Shown in pieces: positions 10,113 through 24,300 of a stretch of DNA of 64,000 bases (position 1 is its first letter; each line of letters opens with the position of its first letter). The position numbers were made by a program, and so were the translations under genes. This DNA is from Aulostomus chinensis (taxonomy: Eukaryota; Chordata; Actinopteri; Syngnathiformes; Aulostomidae): assembly GCA_037954235.1 (NCBI GenBank), contig JBBMOA010000004.1, forward strand, positions 8,050,099-8,114,098. Direction: 5' to 3'. The notes under the pieces are model-generated. The model saw only the letters and a list, made by a program, of their open reading frames with translations, did not search any database and was not told where the DNA came from.

Positions 10113-13100
10113 ATGACAGTCACATATTCCAGTAAAGTGGCCAATGCCTCCTTCTTCAGTTTCCACCGGCTGTTACTACGTTGGAGGGGCAGCATCTACA
10201 AGCTTCTGTACCGCGAGTTCACCGTGTTCGCTCTGCTGTACACCGTGCTGAGCATCGTTTACAGGTCGCACACATGCACACACACAAACACATTTTCTCT
10301 CTTTCTCTATCAACAGGGAATACAATTCCTGTGCAGGTACATTTAAACTGTCTTCAAATGAACTGTGGTGGAAATGCTACTAAAAGCCATTGAGATTATT
10401 GAGACAAGTCAGTTGAACTGTATTGAGAGACACAGGGATGAGGATGTTAGCATCTCCATGGGTTCCCTCAACAAAAAAGATAACGGGATTGTTGCTTTGC
10501 GTTTGGGATCATTGTAGGGAGAAAAAAAACAGCCAGACCCAGCCCCTTCATATCAGTTGTAGAATTGTAGTTCCAGGTCTATAAAAGGCTCTCATCCAGA
10601 GCATATGACAAGGTTGGAATTCTAATCATCCAACCAGTGTCCTTGAATACACTGACGCAATTAGCCCCAACCAAAAGAGTCAGACAAAAAAGATTTTTGC
10701 CCTCAGGGCATTTCCTCAAAGGGGAGCATCTGCAGGAGACATCTGTATTGCTTTGAATTTCTAGATCATTTGCTGAGGTTGAGTTATTTTTGACAGCTAT
10801 GCCGATGGCAGCTAGCATGCCAGCTACTCATCTTGCTAGCTTGGCCTTGCCACTTGATTACACATAATGTTCAGACAACTGCAGGTATTTGGTATTTTTG
10901 TAGTCCAACGAAAAATGATTATGTAAGGGTTGAGGTATGTTTGTAGTTCAAAGGAAGTGATCGTTTCCATTATTCCCTCAACTAAAAGCCAATAGGATTG
11001 CTCTGTGTGCACTTGGATGATTGAATCAGAAAATCAGCTCTGTGTGAATGAAGTTAGTGAGACTTACTGGTTAACTTCATTGACATCATCTTCACTAAAG
11101 AACACCACTTTGATATTGGCTGAAGCCTAAATGCAATTATTAGATCTATGAAGCTAGCATTAGCCTATGAAGGAACTACTCATGGATATGATAAAAATCC
11201 ATGTACACACGAGGTAGAATAGAAACACATTTTTCAATCATCCAGAAAATCCTCTGTTTGATTCAACCCCCACTCACTGTCCCTGTCATCTGGGTTAGGG
11301 TTGCACACTGCAAATTCAAGTTGATATTAATTGTCCATAAACAGAGTTAGCTTCCTAACCCTAACCCACACATTCAAAATCTTAACAAATAAATTGAGAA
11401 ATCATTACAACAGCAAATATTAATTTTGAAAATCCGATGAATCTTTTCCATGTCATAATAATCTAAGCATCACCCAATGCACTCAGCTGAATGATTAATC
11501 AGCTAAGATTCACCTGAAGATATCAAAATATAGTGACACATTCTATCAACTAAAATTGTTACACACCCAAAAATCTATACATCAAAATATTTAAAATACA
11601 TACTTTCAAGGTGTATGTCTATGACTTATTAATGTTTTTTTATCAAAGGCACTTTTTGTTCAAGGTATCATAAAGGTCTTTGAAAGTAAAGGAAAAGTAC
11701 AGGCAAAAATGTCAACACTCTTCAGTTAGTTAATTAACCCATGCAGATTTAAATCTGAGTTCAGTTTCAATAAAGAATCTAACAGGGTTGTTTTCTGATA
11801 GACCAATATCCCATGGATAAAGGTGGTGGAGGTGAGTCAAGACAGTTAAGCTGTTAGAGTTCTAATAATACAGGCAAACTCAATTTTAGAGAAAAAAGTC
11901 CCCCCTCACTAATGTTGATTCCAGGTAAGCTGGGAGTTGGTGGGGGTATGGAGCTCCTTAATGCACTTTATAGAAGATTAGGGTCTCTGTCTACATGTCT
12001 GTGTCTAAATATGAGGGACAGTTAGAGTAATCTCCAAAAGTGTGCATGTGCCTTAAAGTAAAGTTAGCCTAATTAAACTTGAATAGTTTCATGACGGAGC
12101 AGCATAATTATGAAATTGTAAGACCTGAACAACTTGTTGAAACAGTAATGTACTTCCTGTAAAGTAACTGATTGGTTGTTTCGTATTTTTAATGTTTTTA
12201 ATTTTCTTCATTCTATGCTTTACTAAAGTTTTGATTGTTTTATTTTTTATTGCATCTTATTGGTGAAGTGCCTGATGGCTTTGAAAGGTGGTTTTAAATG
12301 TAGGTCATTCTTATTAACTTCTGGACAATACAGGACCTAAATGCCCTAAGCTCAGCTGTTAGCATTGCTGATGCCTCACTCTGGCTGTGTAGGGTCATAA
12401 TTCAAGGAATTTTGCAGTTTTAATGTCTCTGTCCTCTGTCCTCTGTCATCCAGGTTTGTCCTCTCCAACAATCAGAAGAGACTATTTGAGAAACTCTCTA
12501 TGTACTGTGACAAATACGCAGAACAGATCCCTGTCACCTTCGTACTTGGTAGGTCAGGCTGTTTAAGATAAGTAAACAAAATCATTTCATTAATTGGCTT
12601 AAGAGTAGGGCTAACTTTATAGCGTTGTTCACCATCACTTGCACTCCACTGTTCTCACTGCAATATGGGACACTATGCAGGGGTAAAATAATACATTTTA
12701 GACCTCACTACAAAAGGTCAGCTCTCTATTTAATAATTACTGACTAATTTCACACACAGCCTGAGAATTTCTTTTTGTTCTTTTAAGTTGAAATGCTAAG
12801 ATACAGAAGCCCCTACTGTTGGTGGCCCAGCTAGGAATAGGTTTTTGTTCTTGGTCTCACTGGTATCCTAATAAAACAAAAAGAAAACCTTGAATCTATC
12901 GATCTATCTATCTATCTATATATTTCAACTTTTGCCAGCCCTGATGTTGACAAAATTTGTTACGTTATTAGTAGTTTTCCATCCATCCATTTTCTTCCTC
13001 TTATCCTGTTAAGGGTCGCCAGGGGGCTGGAGCCTATCCCAGCGACTTTCGGGCAAGAGGCGGGGTTCACCCTGGACAGGTCACCAGTCCATCGCAGGGC

Positions 13101-16100
13101 CAACACATATAAACAGGCAACCACTCACACTCACAGTCAAACCTATAGTCAATTTAGAGTCTGGATTAACCTCGTCCCCAATTACATGTCTTTGGACTGT
13201 GGGAAGAAGTCTGAGTACCCTGAGAGAACCCACACAGGCACAAGGAGAACATGCAAACTCCCCACAGAAAGATCCCGTGCCTGAGCCAGGACTTGAGCTC
13301 GGAACCTTCCTGCTGTGAGGCGACGGTGCTAACCACTGTACCGCCCCAGTAGCTTTGTATTGGACATAATCCTAAAAGGCAGCACTCTCTAGTGGTTTAC
13401 CTCATACCTTTCAAACCAGTTTTTCTGTTATTGGTAATCTCTACTCCTCATCTGCTCCAATCATGTGTGGTGTACCCCAGGATTCCATCCTAGGCCCCAA
13501 TCTATTCACCTTATTTTGTTCCCTTTAGGCTCCATTTTCCAAAAATACAATATCTCAGATCATTATTATGCTGATGATTCACAGTTATACCTCTTATGCA
13601 AACCTGGTCTTAGTAACAGCTCCACCTTGGAGTCCATTCTTGACTGTCTCCAAGATGTTAATCTATGTATGGCAAATAACTACCTCTTATTAGATGACAT
13701 GAAGACAAAAATGGTCTTTTTGGCCCCCTAAATTCCTCTAAGGGTATTCTACAATTCTACAATTTCATTAAGCAGACGCTTTTGTCCAAAGCGACGTACA
13801 ACACAAGCAAGAATATACAAAATCACTTTGGTCCCTGGGTGCCCAGTCTTCATACTCATGCCAGAACTCTTGGGTTGATCTTTGATCAAGATTTGAAATT
13901 TGATCAACAAATAAACTCTGTGGTGAAAAGCTGTTTTGTCCAGTTAAGAAACATTGCCAAATTTAAATCAGTTCTGTCCCTCTCTGATCTTATGAGTTAC
14001 TAATGCCTTAATTACCTCTGGGTTAGATTATTTTTACTCACTCTATGTAGGTATCAGCCAAACATCTCTATCCCACTTACAGTTGGTTCAGAATTCTGCT
14101 GCCAGATTGTTAACAGTCACTAGGAGGAGAGAACACATAATGCCTATACTCGCGTCCCTTCATTGGCTCCCTATCAATTACAGGACAGAGTTTAAGGCTC
14201 TTGTATAAGGGCTTATATAAGGCTTTTGTATGTGTTTTTCAAGTGATACATGGCCTGGCTCCCCAATACATTTGCAACCTCCTCTCCCCCCTTTCCAACC
14301 CAAGAACTCTTAGATCTTCAGATCAGCTGCTTCTGATTGTTCCTCGATCTAGGCTACGAGGAAAGGGTGGTCGTGCCTTTGCTGCAGCAGCCCCAAAGCA
14401 GTGAAACAGCTTACCTTCCTCAATCAGAGGGTCCTCTCCTGTTACCACCTGCAAGGCCAATCTTAAAACACATATGTTTTCACAGGCCTTTATATGTCTT
14501 CAATTGTCTCAGGTGTTAGCTCACCATGTGTCCCCTTTTTTCTTTTTTTTCTTTTTTTTGTCTTTTGTACAGAACTTTGTAATTGTGATCATTCAGTTGT
14601 TCAGAATTTTTGTCAGCCTCTTGTTTTTAAATGTGCTTTATAAATACATTTGATTTAATTTGCTTTGGGGTGGCACAGTGGTGCAGTAGTTAACACTGAC
14701 ACCATGAAGGTTCCAGGTTCGAGCTTTGGCTCAAACCTGGGGTCTTTCTGTATAGATTCTGCATGTTCTCCCTGTGCCTGCGTGGGTTCTCTCCGGTACT
14801 CCGGCTTCCTCCCACAGTCCAAAGACATCAGGAGGGGACCAGGTTAATCCAGATTGAGAATCCTCCAAATTGACTGTAGGCATGGCTGGGAGAGCCAATG
14901 GTTGTCTGTCTATATGTGTTGTCCCTGCCATGGACTGATGATCGGCCCAGGTTGAACCCTGCCTCTCGCCTGCAGGCAGCTGGGATAGGCTCCAGTCCCC
15001 CACGACCCTTGATGATTGGATAATCTGAGGCTCCAGTTAGCTGGATATCACTCTATAAAAGCAAAAATTTCTGTATGTCTGTCTTTTACTCAATTATCTC
15101 AATAACTGCTCATGTAATTACCAGATTTGTGTATGTGTGGCTGGTGCCTTGAGAAAATGTTTTGCCAAACTTGAGGAACTGGGTTCTATCAGCCATCAGT
15201 CCTCTTGCACACAAGGAAATAGACAAACAGGAGAAAGGGTTATAATAACCTTGTGCAAAGATATCGCGCAGCATAGGAATAACCCCTAAATGGGATATTA
15301 TTGAACTATGTAACACAATGGTGTGGCTGAAATTTAAAATTCAGGGTTTTTGATGGATTTTTGATGGACTCTTTATAGTCTCTTAACTTGTGATGGTCAC
15401 ATACTGTTGTGTTATTAATGATCACATGAGGATTCAGGCTAATATTGGCCCTCCAGGAACAGGGATTAACACTCAGCCACACTGACTGATGCAAGTGCAT
15501 AGACTGGAGGCTATAAAGCAAATGGCCTGAAGTTGAAACTTATATCCCGGTCATTGTTAGAATAGATTACTGACTGAGAAGTGAGGTTGCATCATTAGTA
15601 GGCTGCTAATGGAAAGAGATCATTAAAGTGGCTAAAAGCAGGATCAGTGTTTGTATAGTGGATGTCAAGTGAATATGTTCGCTTACCATGTTTCTGTCAG
15701 CTGAAAATAACCCCAAAAAATCAACCAATCATGAAGTATTCTTCTTCAGAAATTTGTACTTCAGCATTATTTATCCATCAATTTAGTCTAAGAGACAGAA
15801 AGCAAAGCCTGATGTGTAACTCCTGGCTCCTGACATCTACTGTGTCCCTCTTAATAAAATAGGCTTTACAGCCAGAGTGATTGACAATTGCAAGAAGAAC
15901 ATGATAGAAATCAGGGGGAGGAGTCACAAATCAGATCCAATTCAAGGGCTGCAGGAACAGAGTCTTCACATAACTGTCAGAGAATTGCAAATCCATGATT
16001 ACGGGTTAGGGTTAGTGTGTGGTCTACCACAGAGAAGTTATCTGGTAACACAACACTGTTCAATGACTTGCTTTCTGTTGTAAAATAAAAAAGCAGGTTT

Positions 16101-18265
16101 AACAATGTATTCTAACTCTATTGTATGCTATTCAGCAACCATATCATGACTTGAGTCAAGTTTTGTCTAGTGAGTTTAATACGGAATATGACTGGTAATA
16201 ACAACAGCTGTACAAGACCATAATACTCACGTATAATCAGCTGAGCACATCAGTGAATGAGTAAAAAGGGCTGATGCTCAAAAGTTGGAAGGAAGTGCTC
16301 TCCCTGTGTACAGTCACGCTTGACTATTGTTTTATAATATGGCACTGTATATAAAAACAAACCTTGAAAATGTAAAAGCTGCACAAAATGGGGCCACTAG
16401 ATTTGTTCTAGGCTGCTATCAGAACCAGCACAAAAGAGTAGCACTTCAGCCCCTCATGATTTACGACTGCGCAAAGAATAACCTCAAACTTGGCCACATT
16501 GGTCAGCTGAATCAGTGTTTTTCATCATATAAATACCATTGTTTACATTGTATATAAATATACCATTATTCACAGAGCCATGAAAAACTGGAATAAATTA
16601 CCCAATAATAAAAAAAACTAAATCTTTATAGTTAGTGGGGATATTTTAATTCACATTGAGATACCAGATTGAGATATTCAATATTTATGTGACACTTCCA
16701 AGGAAATTTCTCAGTTTTAAGTCAATCTACATATTCTAAATACTGAATTTTAGTTGTATGTCATTTAAATGTGTGTGCACTGATGACTGGGTTTGAGTGT
16801 GGCATGTATGGGTGTGATAACTGTAACATAAGTGTTGTTCTTTTATCATACTGATACTAGTGTGTCTTTGTATGTTGATGCAGCCTAACCATTGCAATTC
16901 CAAATTATTAAAATCAGCAAGTTAGAATCCTTTGTTAAAATAAATAACTAAATGAAATAAAGTGCATGTTCAGGTACACCCTAAAAATAAACTGGGCTAT
17001 GCCATGACTGCCTATTGCAATACTCCTGCATGCAAATCTGGATACCTTACATACTATGCATTTCTACTAAATGTATGAAAAAGATATTTTTTACCACAGT
17101 GCACACATTAAAGGCTGCTCATTCACCCAGTATACATAATGAAGTTCAGCTCTTTAACTTGGGTAGCCCACCTGATTGATTTGATACAGTTTTTATGCCT
17201 TGACATATTTATATGTTTTATGTCTTAGCATAATTTTACTTCTTCCCATACATACATTTTTATTTTTTAACTTCATGCTGTAGGGTTGTTGGAGTCTGGT
17301 ATGGAAATCAGTAAAAACAAAATTGCACTGTGAACAAGAGTAGCAACTCAATATGGGTATAATATACTGTGATAATTCAAATAGTCTTTTAAAAATGTAA
17401 TATTACTGTTTTATTATTGTGTGACACTCACAATTATGTATTAAATTAAATATCATTACCATGCAATTCTTCATACTAAATGTCTAAGATCTATTTATTG
17501 AAACTAGATATGGCACAAGCAAAGGCTGGTTTAAACCATAGGCCAACTTGAATGGGAAGACAAAGATTTACTCTTGCACAACTACTCTATCTTTCCAATT
17601 GTTAGTGGACCAAACTTCATTTTGCAGACATTGTGATGTTAGGAAAAAAGGGTATCCACTATTTATGCATCAGTGGTGGTGAAAGGTGTATAATGGAAGT
17701 TTTATTTTTTCTGGTTGTCCTTACATATGTCATTTCATCCACCCCATTTACTGTTGCCATGTTATGAGGAAGGCATTGAAGGAATTTCTTTAAATCTGGC
17801 TCAGATCTCCACTGGGACTCAAGGATGACGTGAAAAGATTGGGGTCAAGGGTCATGGTAACTGTGACAAGCACATGTTTTGAAAGTATACAATGGTTCTG
17901 GTTTGAAGCAATTTATTCTTTACATTCATAATATAACATGCACACCAGGATGAATATTTGGCTTCGATGCCTATTGTGTTTCCTCTGTGAGTATCCCAAC
18001 ACTCTGGTCATATGCTGACCACCACCGATCTTATAGTGTCAACTACTTTGTTAAAGGTGTTACACATATGGAGCACATCAATCAATTAAGCTTAATTGAA
18101 GCACCTTTCAAGCTAATCTAATTTCTATTAATACTGCTTTAGAAACAACCAACAAAGCAACAAAAAAAAAGGGTAAAAAGATGGATAGTGAAGATAATAA
18201 CCATGGTTTAGTCCAAGCAAGTCAATATGTAATCAGTCATGGGTTTTGTTTTGTTTTTATGGTGA

Positions 18266-18311
<46 letters not shown>

Positions 18312-21300
18312 TGTGTAGGGTTTTATGTCACTCTGGTGGTCAATCGATGGTGGAACCAGTTTGTCAACCTGCCCTGGACTGACAGACTCATGTTCCTCAT
18401 TTCCAGGTATGTACTGACATACCAAAAGAGTTGATGAGCTGATGCAGCCAAGCTAACATTGGGCAAGATTTACTATCATGGTTACTGTCATTGACTATCA
18501 TGGTTACTTAACCTCATTGTTAGGGGTGGGAAGGTGGTGCAGCTGCTGTTTACAGGGTTAGGGTTACATCCCAGGACATTAAGAAAAAAACACCATTTCC
18601 ACTCACTCTTTTGAACACATCACCTTCAAACTCTCTGGTCACACTCCTCTGGTGACTGCTGTCATGTAACGTCCTCCCAAGCCAAATCCCTCTTTCCTCT
18701 CTGACCTCTCTGACTTCCTGACCCAGCTGTGTGCCATCTCACCCTCTGGTCTCCTCATGGGCAATTTTAATATCCCCATCAACAACACTGGCTGCAAAAC
18801 TGCCACAGACTTCCTGGAACTACTTCCCTGCTTCAACTTCACACAACATATCAACTTCCCCACCCACAACCGTGGTCACACTCTGGATCTGGTCTGCTCC
18901 ACTGGTGTCACCATACATCATCTCTCCAGCCTCAATCTCCATATCTCTGACCACTTGGCAATCACTATTGACATCGGCTTACTCATCCCAGCTCCAAAGG
19001 AAAAGTGCAATATTTCATACAGAAATCTCAAATCCATCTCCCACTCTGCACTGCCAGCCTCTCTCACCAGTCAACTGTCTTCCACCCCTCCCCCACCATC
19101 AGACATTTCCTCTGACCTTGTTGACTACTACAACAACATGCTCTCCTCTTGCTTGACCAACTTGCACCCACCATAACCAAAACAGTCACACTCTCAACAC
19201 CCTGGTACACTCCTGAACTACATCAAATGAAATCACATAAGCGCCAGCTGGAAAGACTCCACAAGAAAACCAGTCTAACAGTTCATCAGCCTAAACCGAC
19301 TACCTCCAGCATTACAAAGCTGCTCTCTCCACTGCCGGGTCCACTACTACTCACATTTCATACACTCTGGCCCCTCCAACCCCAAGGTTCTCTTCTCCAC
19401 AATAAACAAACTTCTCAAACCCAGTGACAACACCGCCAACTTTTTCACTGTGGATAAATGCAATTCCTTCCTCACACTTTTTCAGAACAAAACTGACACC
19501 ATCTGCAGCAACCTCAGCACCTCATCTGCCCTCTCGGCCTCCTCATCAGCCCCCTCTCTTTCACCATTCAGACCCTGTCCCAGTTCTCCTCTGTGTCCCC
19601 GTTGGAACTGTGAACCATCATGGCAGGAATGAAAACCTCCACACGTCTTAGACCCATCCCATCTATCTTCATCAAGGACTGTTTCCCAACGTTCTCTCCT
19701 CTAATTACCGATATCATCAACTCCTCCCTCACCTCTGGTTCAGTACCCCAAACACTAAAACTGGCTGCTGCCATCCCCATCCTCAAAAAACCAAGACTCA
19801 ACCTTGAGGTCATGACAAATTTCTGGCCTATCTCCACCCTCCCTTTTTCTGTCAAAAAAACTGGAATGTGTTGTCGCTATACAGGTCAAAGCCCACCTCA
19901 CCTCCAACAATCTATTTCAAACTCTTCAATCTGGTTTTCGCTCTCAACACAGCACAGACATAGCTCGCCTCAGAATTATTAATGACCTCCTACTCTCCTC
20001 TGACTGTGGTCATCTACACATCCACATCCTTCTTGACCTCACCGCAGCCTTTGATATCATGAACTACACCATTCTGCTCTTCCGCCTTGAGTCCTCCTTC
20101 AACATCACTGGCACTGCCCTCTCCTGGCTAAAGTCATATCTCACAAACAGACATCAGTTCATAAATATCTACAACTGCACCTCCTCCACAACTCCACTGT
20201 CCCTCCCCAATCAACTCAGAGACGACACCAACCCATCCTCATTCAAATAACTACTCAAAATGCATCTGTTCAAAACTGCTTTTAGTGTGTAATGTTTTAC
20301 TAGTTTGTATTTTTTGGGGGGATTGTTCTGTATTTTAGTGTGTCGATTTTGATCTTTTAAACTTTGTAAAGTGTCTTTCTGTGTCTTGAAAAGCGCTCTA
20401 TAAATAAAATGTATAATCATGATTATTTTTATCATTATTATCATTATTACTTTGTAGTGATCAGTCGTTCTCAAACTTTGTCAATCAAGTCACACCATTA
20501 TGACCAAAGTTACAGCAGTGTAGCAGCTCTCTTCAGCTCTAGCAGGGGGCCAACATTGTTCCTCAGAGGACCACAATGGCTGGATAAATTTAGTGAAGGA
20601 GGGGACAAACATCAGCCAATCAGAAGGAGACATGAAACACACTTGAATATGTTGATGGATCTGAGCTGGTTTAACTGGATGAGTCAGTCTGGTGAGCTCT
20701 GAAGTTACAGTAAAAAGATCCACTTGGTACCAATAACTGTTACATACACTGACGTATTGATCACTGATCAAACACACTGAATTATTTTATAAACATGTGA
20801 AAATAAGTAACTGGGTGGAGTTTCTGATACAAGTGCTCATATTTTCATTTCTCCATCATACTGTTTTTGACTTGTTTCTTTTACAAAAAGCTATTTCTTG
20901 GATTCCTCTACATTCCACTAAAGGGAGCTAAGACAGTTTGAGAATCACTAATCCAGACAATAATGTAATATTCGGGATATTAACAAATAATCTGTGTGAG
21001 TGTCATGATCTGGGCCCATCCAGAATCCTATTCAGACACATGCACATTCCTGATGTGGCGTATTCTACCCAAATAGGAATGATGTGTGTTATTGTTTTTT
21101 CTGCTTCCTCCAGCTGTGTTCAGGGTAAAGATGAATATGGCCGCTTGCTACGCCGGACACTTGTGCGTTACATGAACTTGACATCGCTCCTGATTTTCCG
21201 TTCCGTCAGCACAGCAGTCTGTAAACGCTTCCCAACCATGGACCACGTGGTTGAGGCAGGTGAGGACATGTTTGCTGTCATCTGAATAACACATGTATAG

Positions 21301-24300
21301 AAGACTTGTTTGTCATGATAACAAGATGGGGGAAAGCATTACTGCAATACTTCAAATGTATTTTATCTTCCAAGTACTCTCTAATAGAAGTCTTCAGCTC
21401 TCTAAGATGTTTTTCCCTCCTGCATTACTTCTTAGTCCATAATGCAGATTGAGCCAGAGACGTATATTTAGCTTGAATCTAATGGAGATTGATGGCTAAC
21501 TACAGCTTAACTGTCCAAAAACGTCAGTGTACAAACTCTCCAGGTCATCTAGTATAATCCTTAATCAAGACAGATGATCAGTAATCCTATAACTCTTTGA
21601 CTGCAGACCAGAACCAACTACAACACTTGTGGTTCAGATAAATTATTGTGCTGATTTTTCCATGCAGGCGTTCAGAGTAAATAGAGACCATTACATGCAA
21701 CCCCACTGTCTGATTTCTGACACAAACTTAACACAGCTGATCACATGATCCTATAGCTTTTGACTCTTCAATATGACCAAGTCATGAAGGAACAGCGCTT
21801 TCCTTTAGCTTCAGGCTAGCTGCTAATCCATGTTGGCACTAGCTCAGATTATGGAAACAGGTCAGTGTAAAGAAAACAAACGCACTGAGGTATATTTCTG
21901 TTGCTGGCACAGAGAAAGCAACTCCATCATGTTTTCTTGCTGCTGGCCTCTTAAGGAAGCTCTGCAAGGTGAACTTTCCCTTTCACCCAAAAAAAGCATG
22001 ACACATTGTGCTGGGAGCTGTTGCACTGTGCTACACTATGAAGTGAGCAGTTAGCAGCAGTAAAAGCTTCTGCAGACAGGGGGTGGAGTGGTGGTGGTTG
22101 CCCATATATGGGAGTCTAGGACACTTTTAAAAAATGGTAAAACAAAGCATCCAAAGCCAGCTGAACCATCCTGCAGTACTTCCAAATGTATGTACCTTGT
22201 TATGTGATGGACCAGCATTGTTAAACAGGAGAATCTGACATTGTAGAAACACTTATAGATCAGAAACGACCAAAAAGCATAATAGATCTCCTTTAAACAA
22301 TGCATGTATCACAGCATTTATGCCACTACTATTTTCATACTGTATGCCCATCACTAGAAGACCATCTAAAAAAAAGAACATAAAAACCTAAGTGTGAAAC
22401 TTTGAGACAACAGACTAAATCTTGCTTATATATTTTTTGATCTGAAACTGAATATTCATACACATTTGAACACACACTACCACCCATATTCACATACTCA
22501 ACAGTATTAATGCTGTAACAGGAAATATATTTTATGCATGTACAAAAGTGATGATTAACTGCCTTGTCCATGTTGTGTCACTGAATCTAAAATAATAAAA
22601 GTCCTGACTGTTCCTTGTGCTTCCTGTAATATCTGATCTAACGAGCAGGATTGCCTCATTATGGGCAAATTACAGCTGGACTCAGAGAGCTGCAGGACAG
22701 CAGAATTAGTGGTAATGACCCATGGGTCCAATCCCTCATGGTTTGTTAGGTTACAGCTTTCAGATTACAGCAATGTTTAGGTCACTGGAAGATCTCCTTT
22801 AAGCTTATGTGCTGAAATGAGATTTAGAGCCAAGAAAATATGGTTCAGGTTTCATAGAAATTCAGGTAGAATTTCAGCTATTTTATTTCAGATATTTCCA
22901 TTTGTTCCTACGTTAGATCAAACTATTTAACAAACTGCAGGGTAGATTTTTATTTTCATTATTTTTTTTAATCAGGTCAGACAGAAGATGTTTGCTAATG
23001 TTTTGAAAACCCCTGATTTTGCATAACATTGAGAGCAGAGAACATTAAAATGAATCTTGTGTAGAAAAAAGAAAATTCTCAAGACAAGGTGAAATGAGTG
23101 TGAAGAGAGATATGTTTGTAGTCCAACTGGAAGTGATCGTGTCCGGGATGAGGTATGGATGTCGTCCAATAGAAGACTTACAGGTTTAGTTCATCAAGTT
23201 TATCTTCACTAACAAACACAATTATGATGACTTTTGTCTGGTAGCCGCCCACATTTCTGGGACACAAAAACACCTCAAAATTCACCAGCATTTTATTAAC
23301 TGACATATTTTATGTTTGGGCTGACACTGTGGTGCAGTGGTTAGCACTGTTGCCTCACAGCTTGAAGGTTCAGGGTTCAAGCCCTGGCTGGAGCATAGAT
23401 CTTTCTTTGTGGAGTTTCCATGTTCTCCCTGCCCAAAGGCAGCTGGGATAGGTTCCAGCCCCCCATGATCATTAGCAAGATAGGTGGTATAAAATGGATG
23501 GGCGGAGTTTATGTTTTGGAACAAACCGTTGAAATATATTCAGCTCATTTTAACCACAGACATGATTTTGGGACACTGACTTGGAGATGCATCAAATCTG
23601 AAACAATCCATTCTTGTGCCAGTCCGACATGGGAGACATCTGGTTCAACCCACCGTCATTATGCTATATTTTTAAAGTAGTGCACTTGCTTATTTCTATT
23701 TCTGTAAACTCATATTTAACACAAGCAGTACTAAACACACAATGAAGCAATGGCGTCCTTGTAAAACATCACTGGCGTTAAACCAGGTTTCATTCTGTAA
23801 AGTTGTTTTTTTTATTTTCACCTCTTTTGAATATGTGTAAAATTTAAACACATTTAAAGTACTTCACAGAAATAAAAAGTTAAAAATTTGAAAATTATTA
23901 AAACTAACCCAAGCATGTACGCCAGCAAGGTAAGATTGAAATAAACAACACAAGGATCAGAAATGTAAACAATCAATCTGGTGGCAAGACTGTAGAAGTA
24001 TGGACTGGTGCCACTCCATCTCTCTACATCATTTCAAAGACTTTAAAATCCATCCTTTCATGGATGAGATGCAGCCATCAGAAGATTAAGGTCAATGGGA
24101 TGTGAGCCATTCTACCAATCAAAACCCTTACAGCAAGAACATGGCCCAATACACTGATGCTAGCATGTGATAACAATTTTGTCTGCTTGTAGGGTTTATG
24201 ACTCCGGAGGAGAGGAAAGTGTTTGAGAATGTCCGCTCACCTCATTTGAAATACTGGATTCCTGTCGTCTGGTTCTCCAATCTGGCATCTAAAGCTCGCC

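Noticed and set aside
13465..14404. Possible host gene from several adjacent plus-strand frames
   Set aside because: YADD and HWLP motifs identify a broken L2-type LINE, not a host gene.
18237..18425. Poly-Asn open frame on the minus strand
   Set aside because: Translation of the TTG microsatellite opposite a real bestrophin exon.
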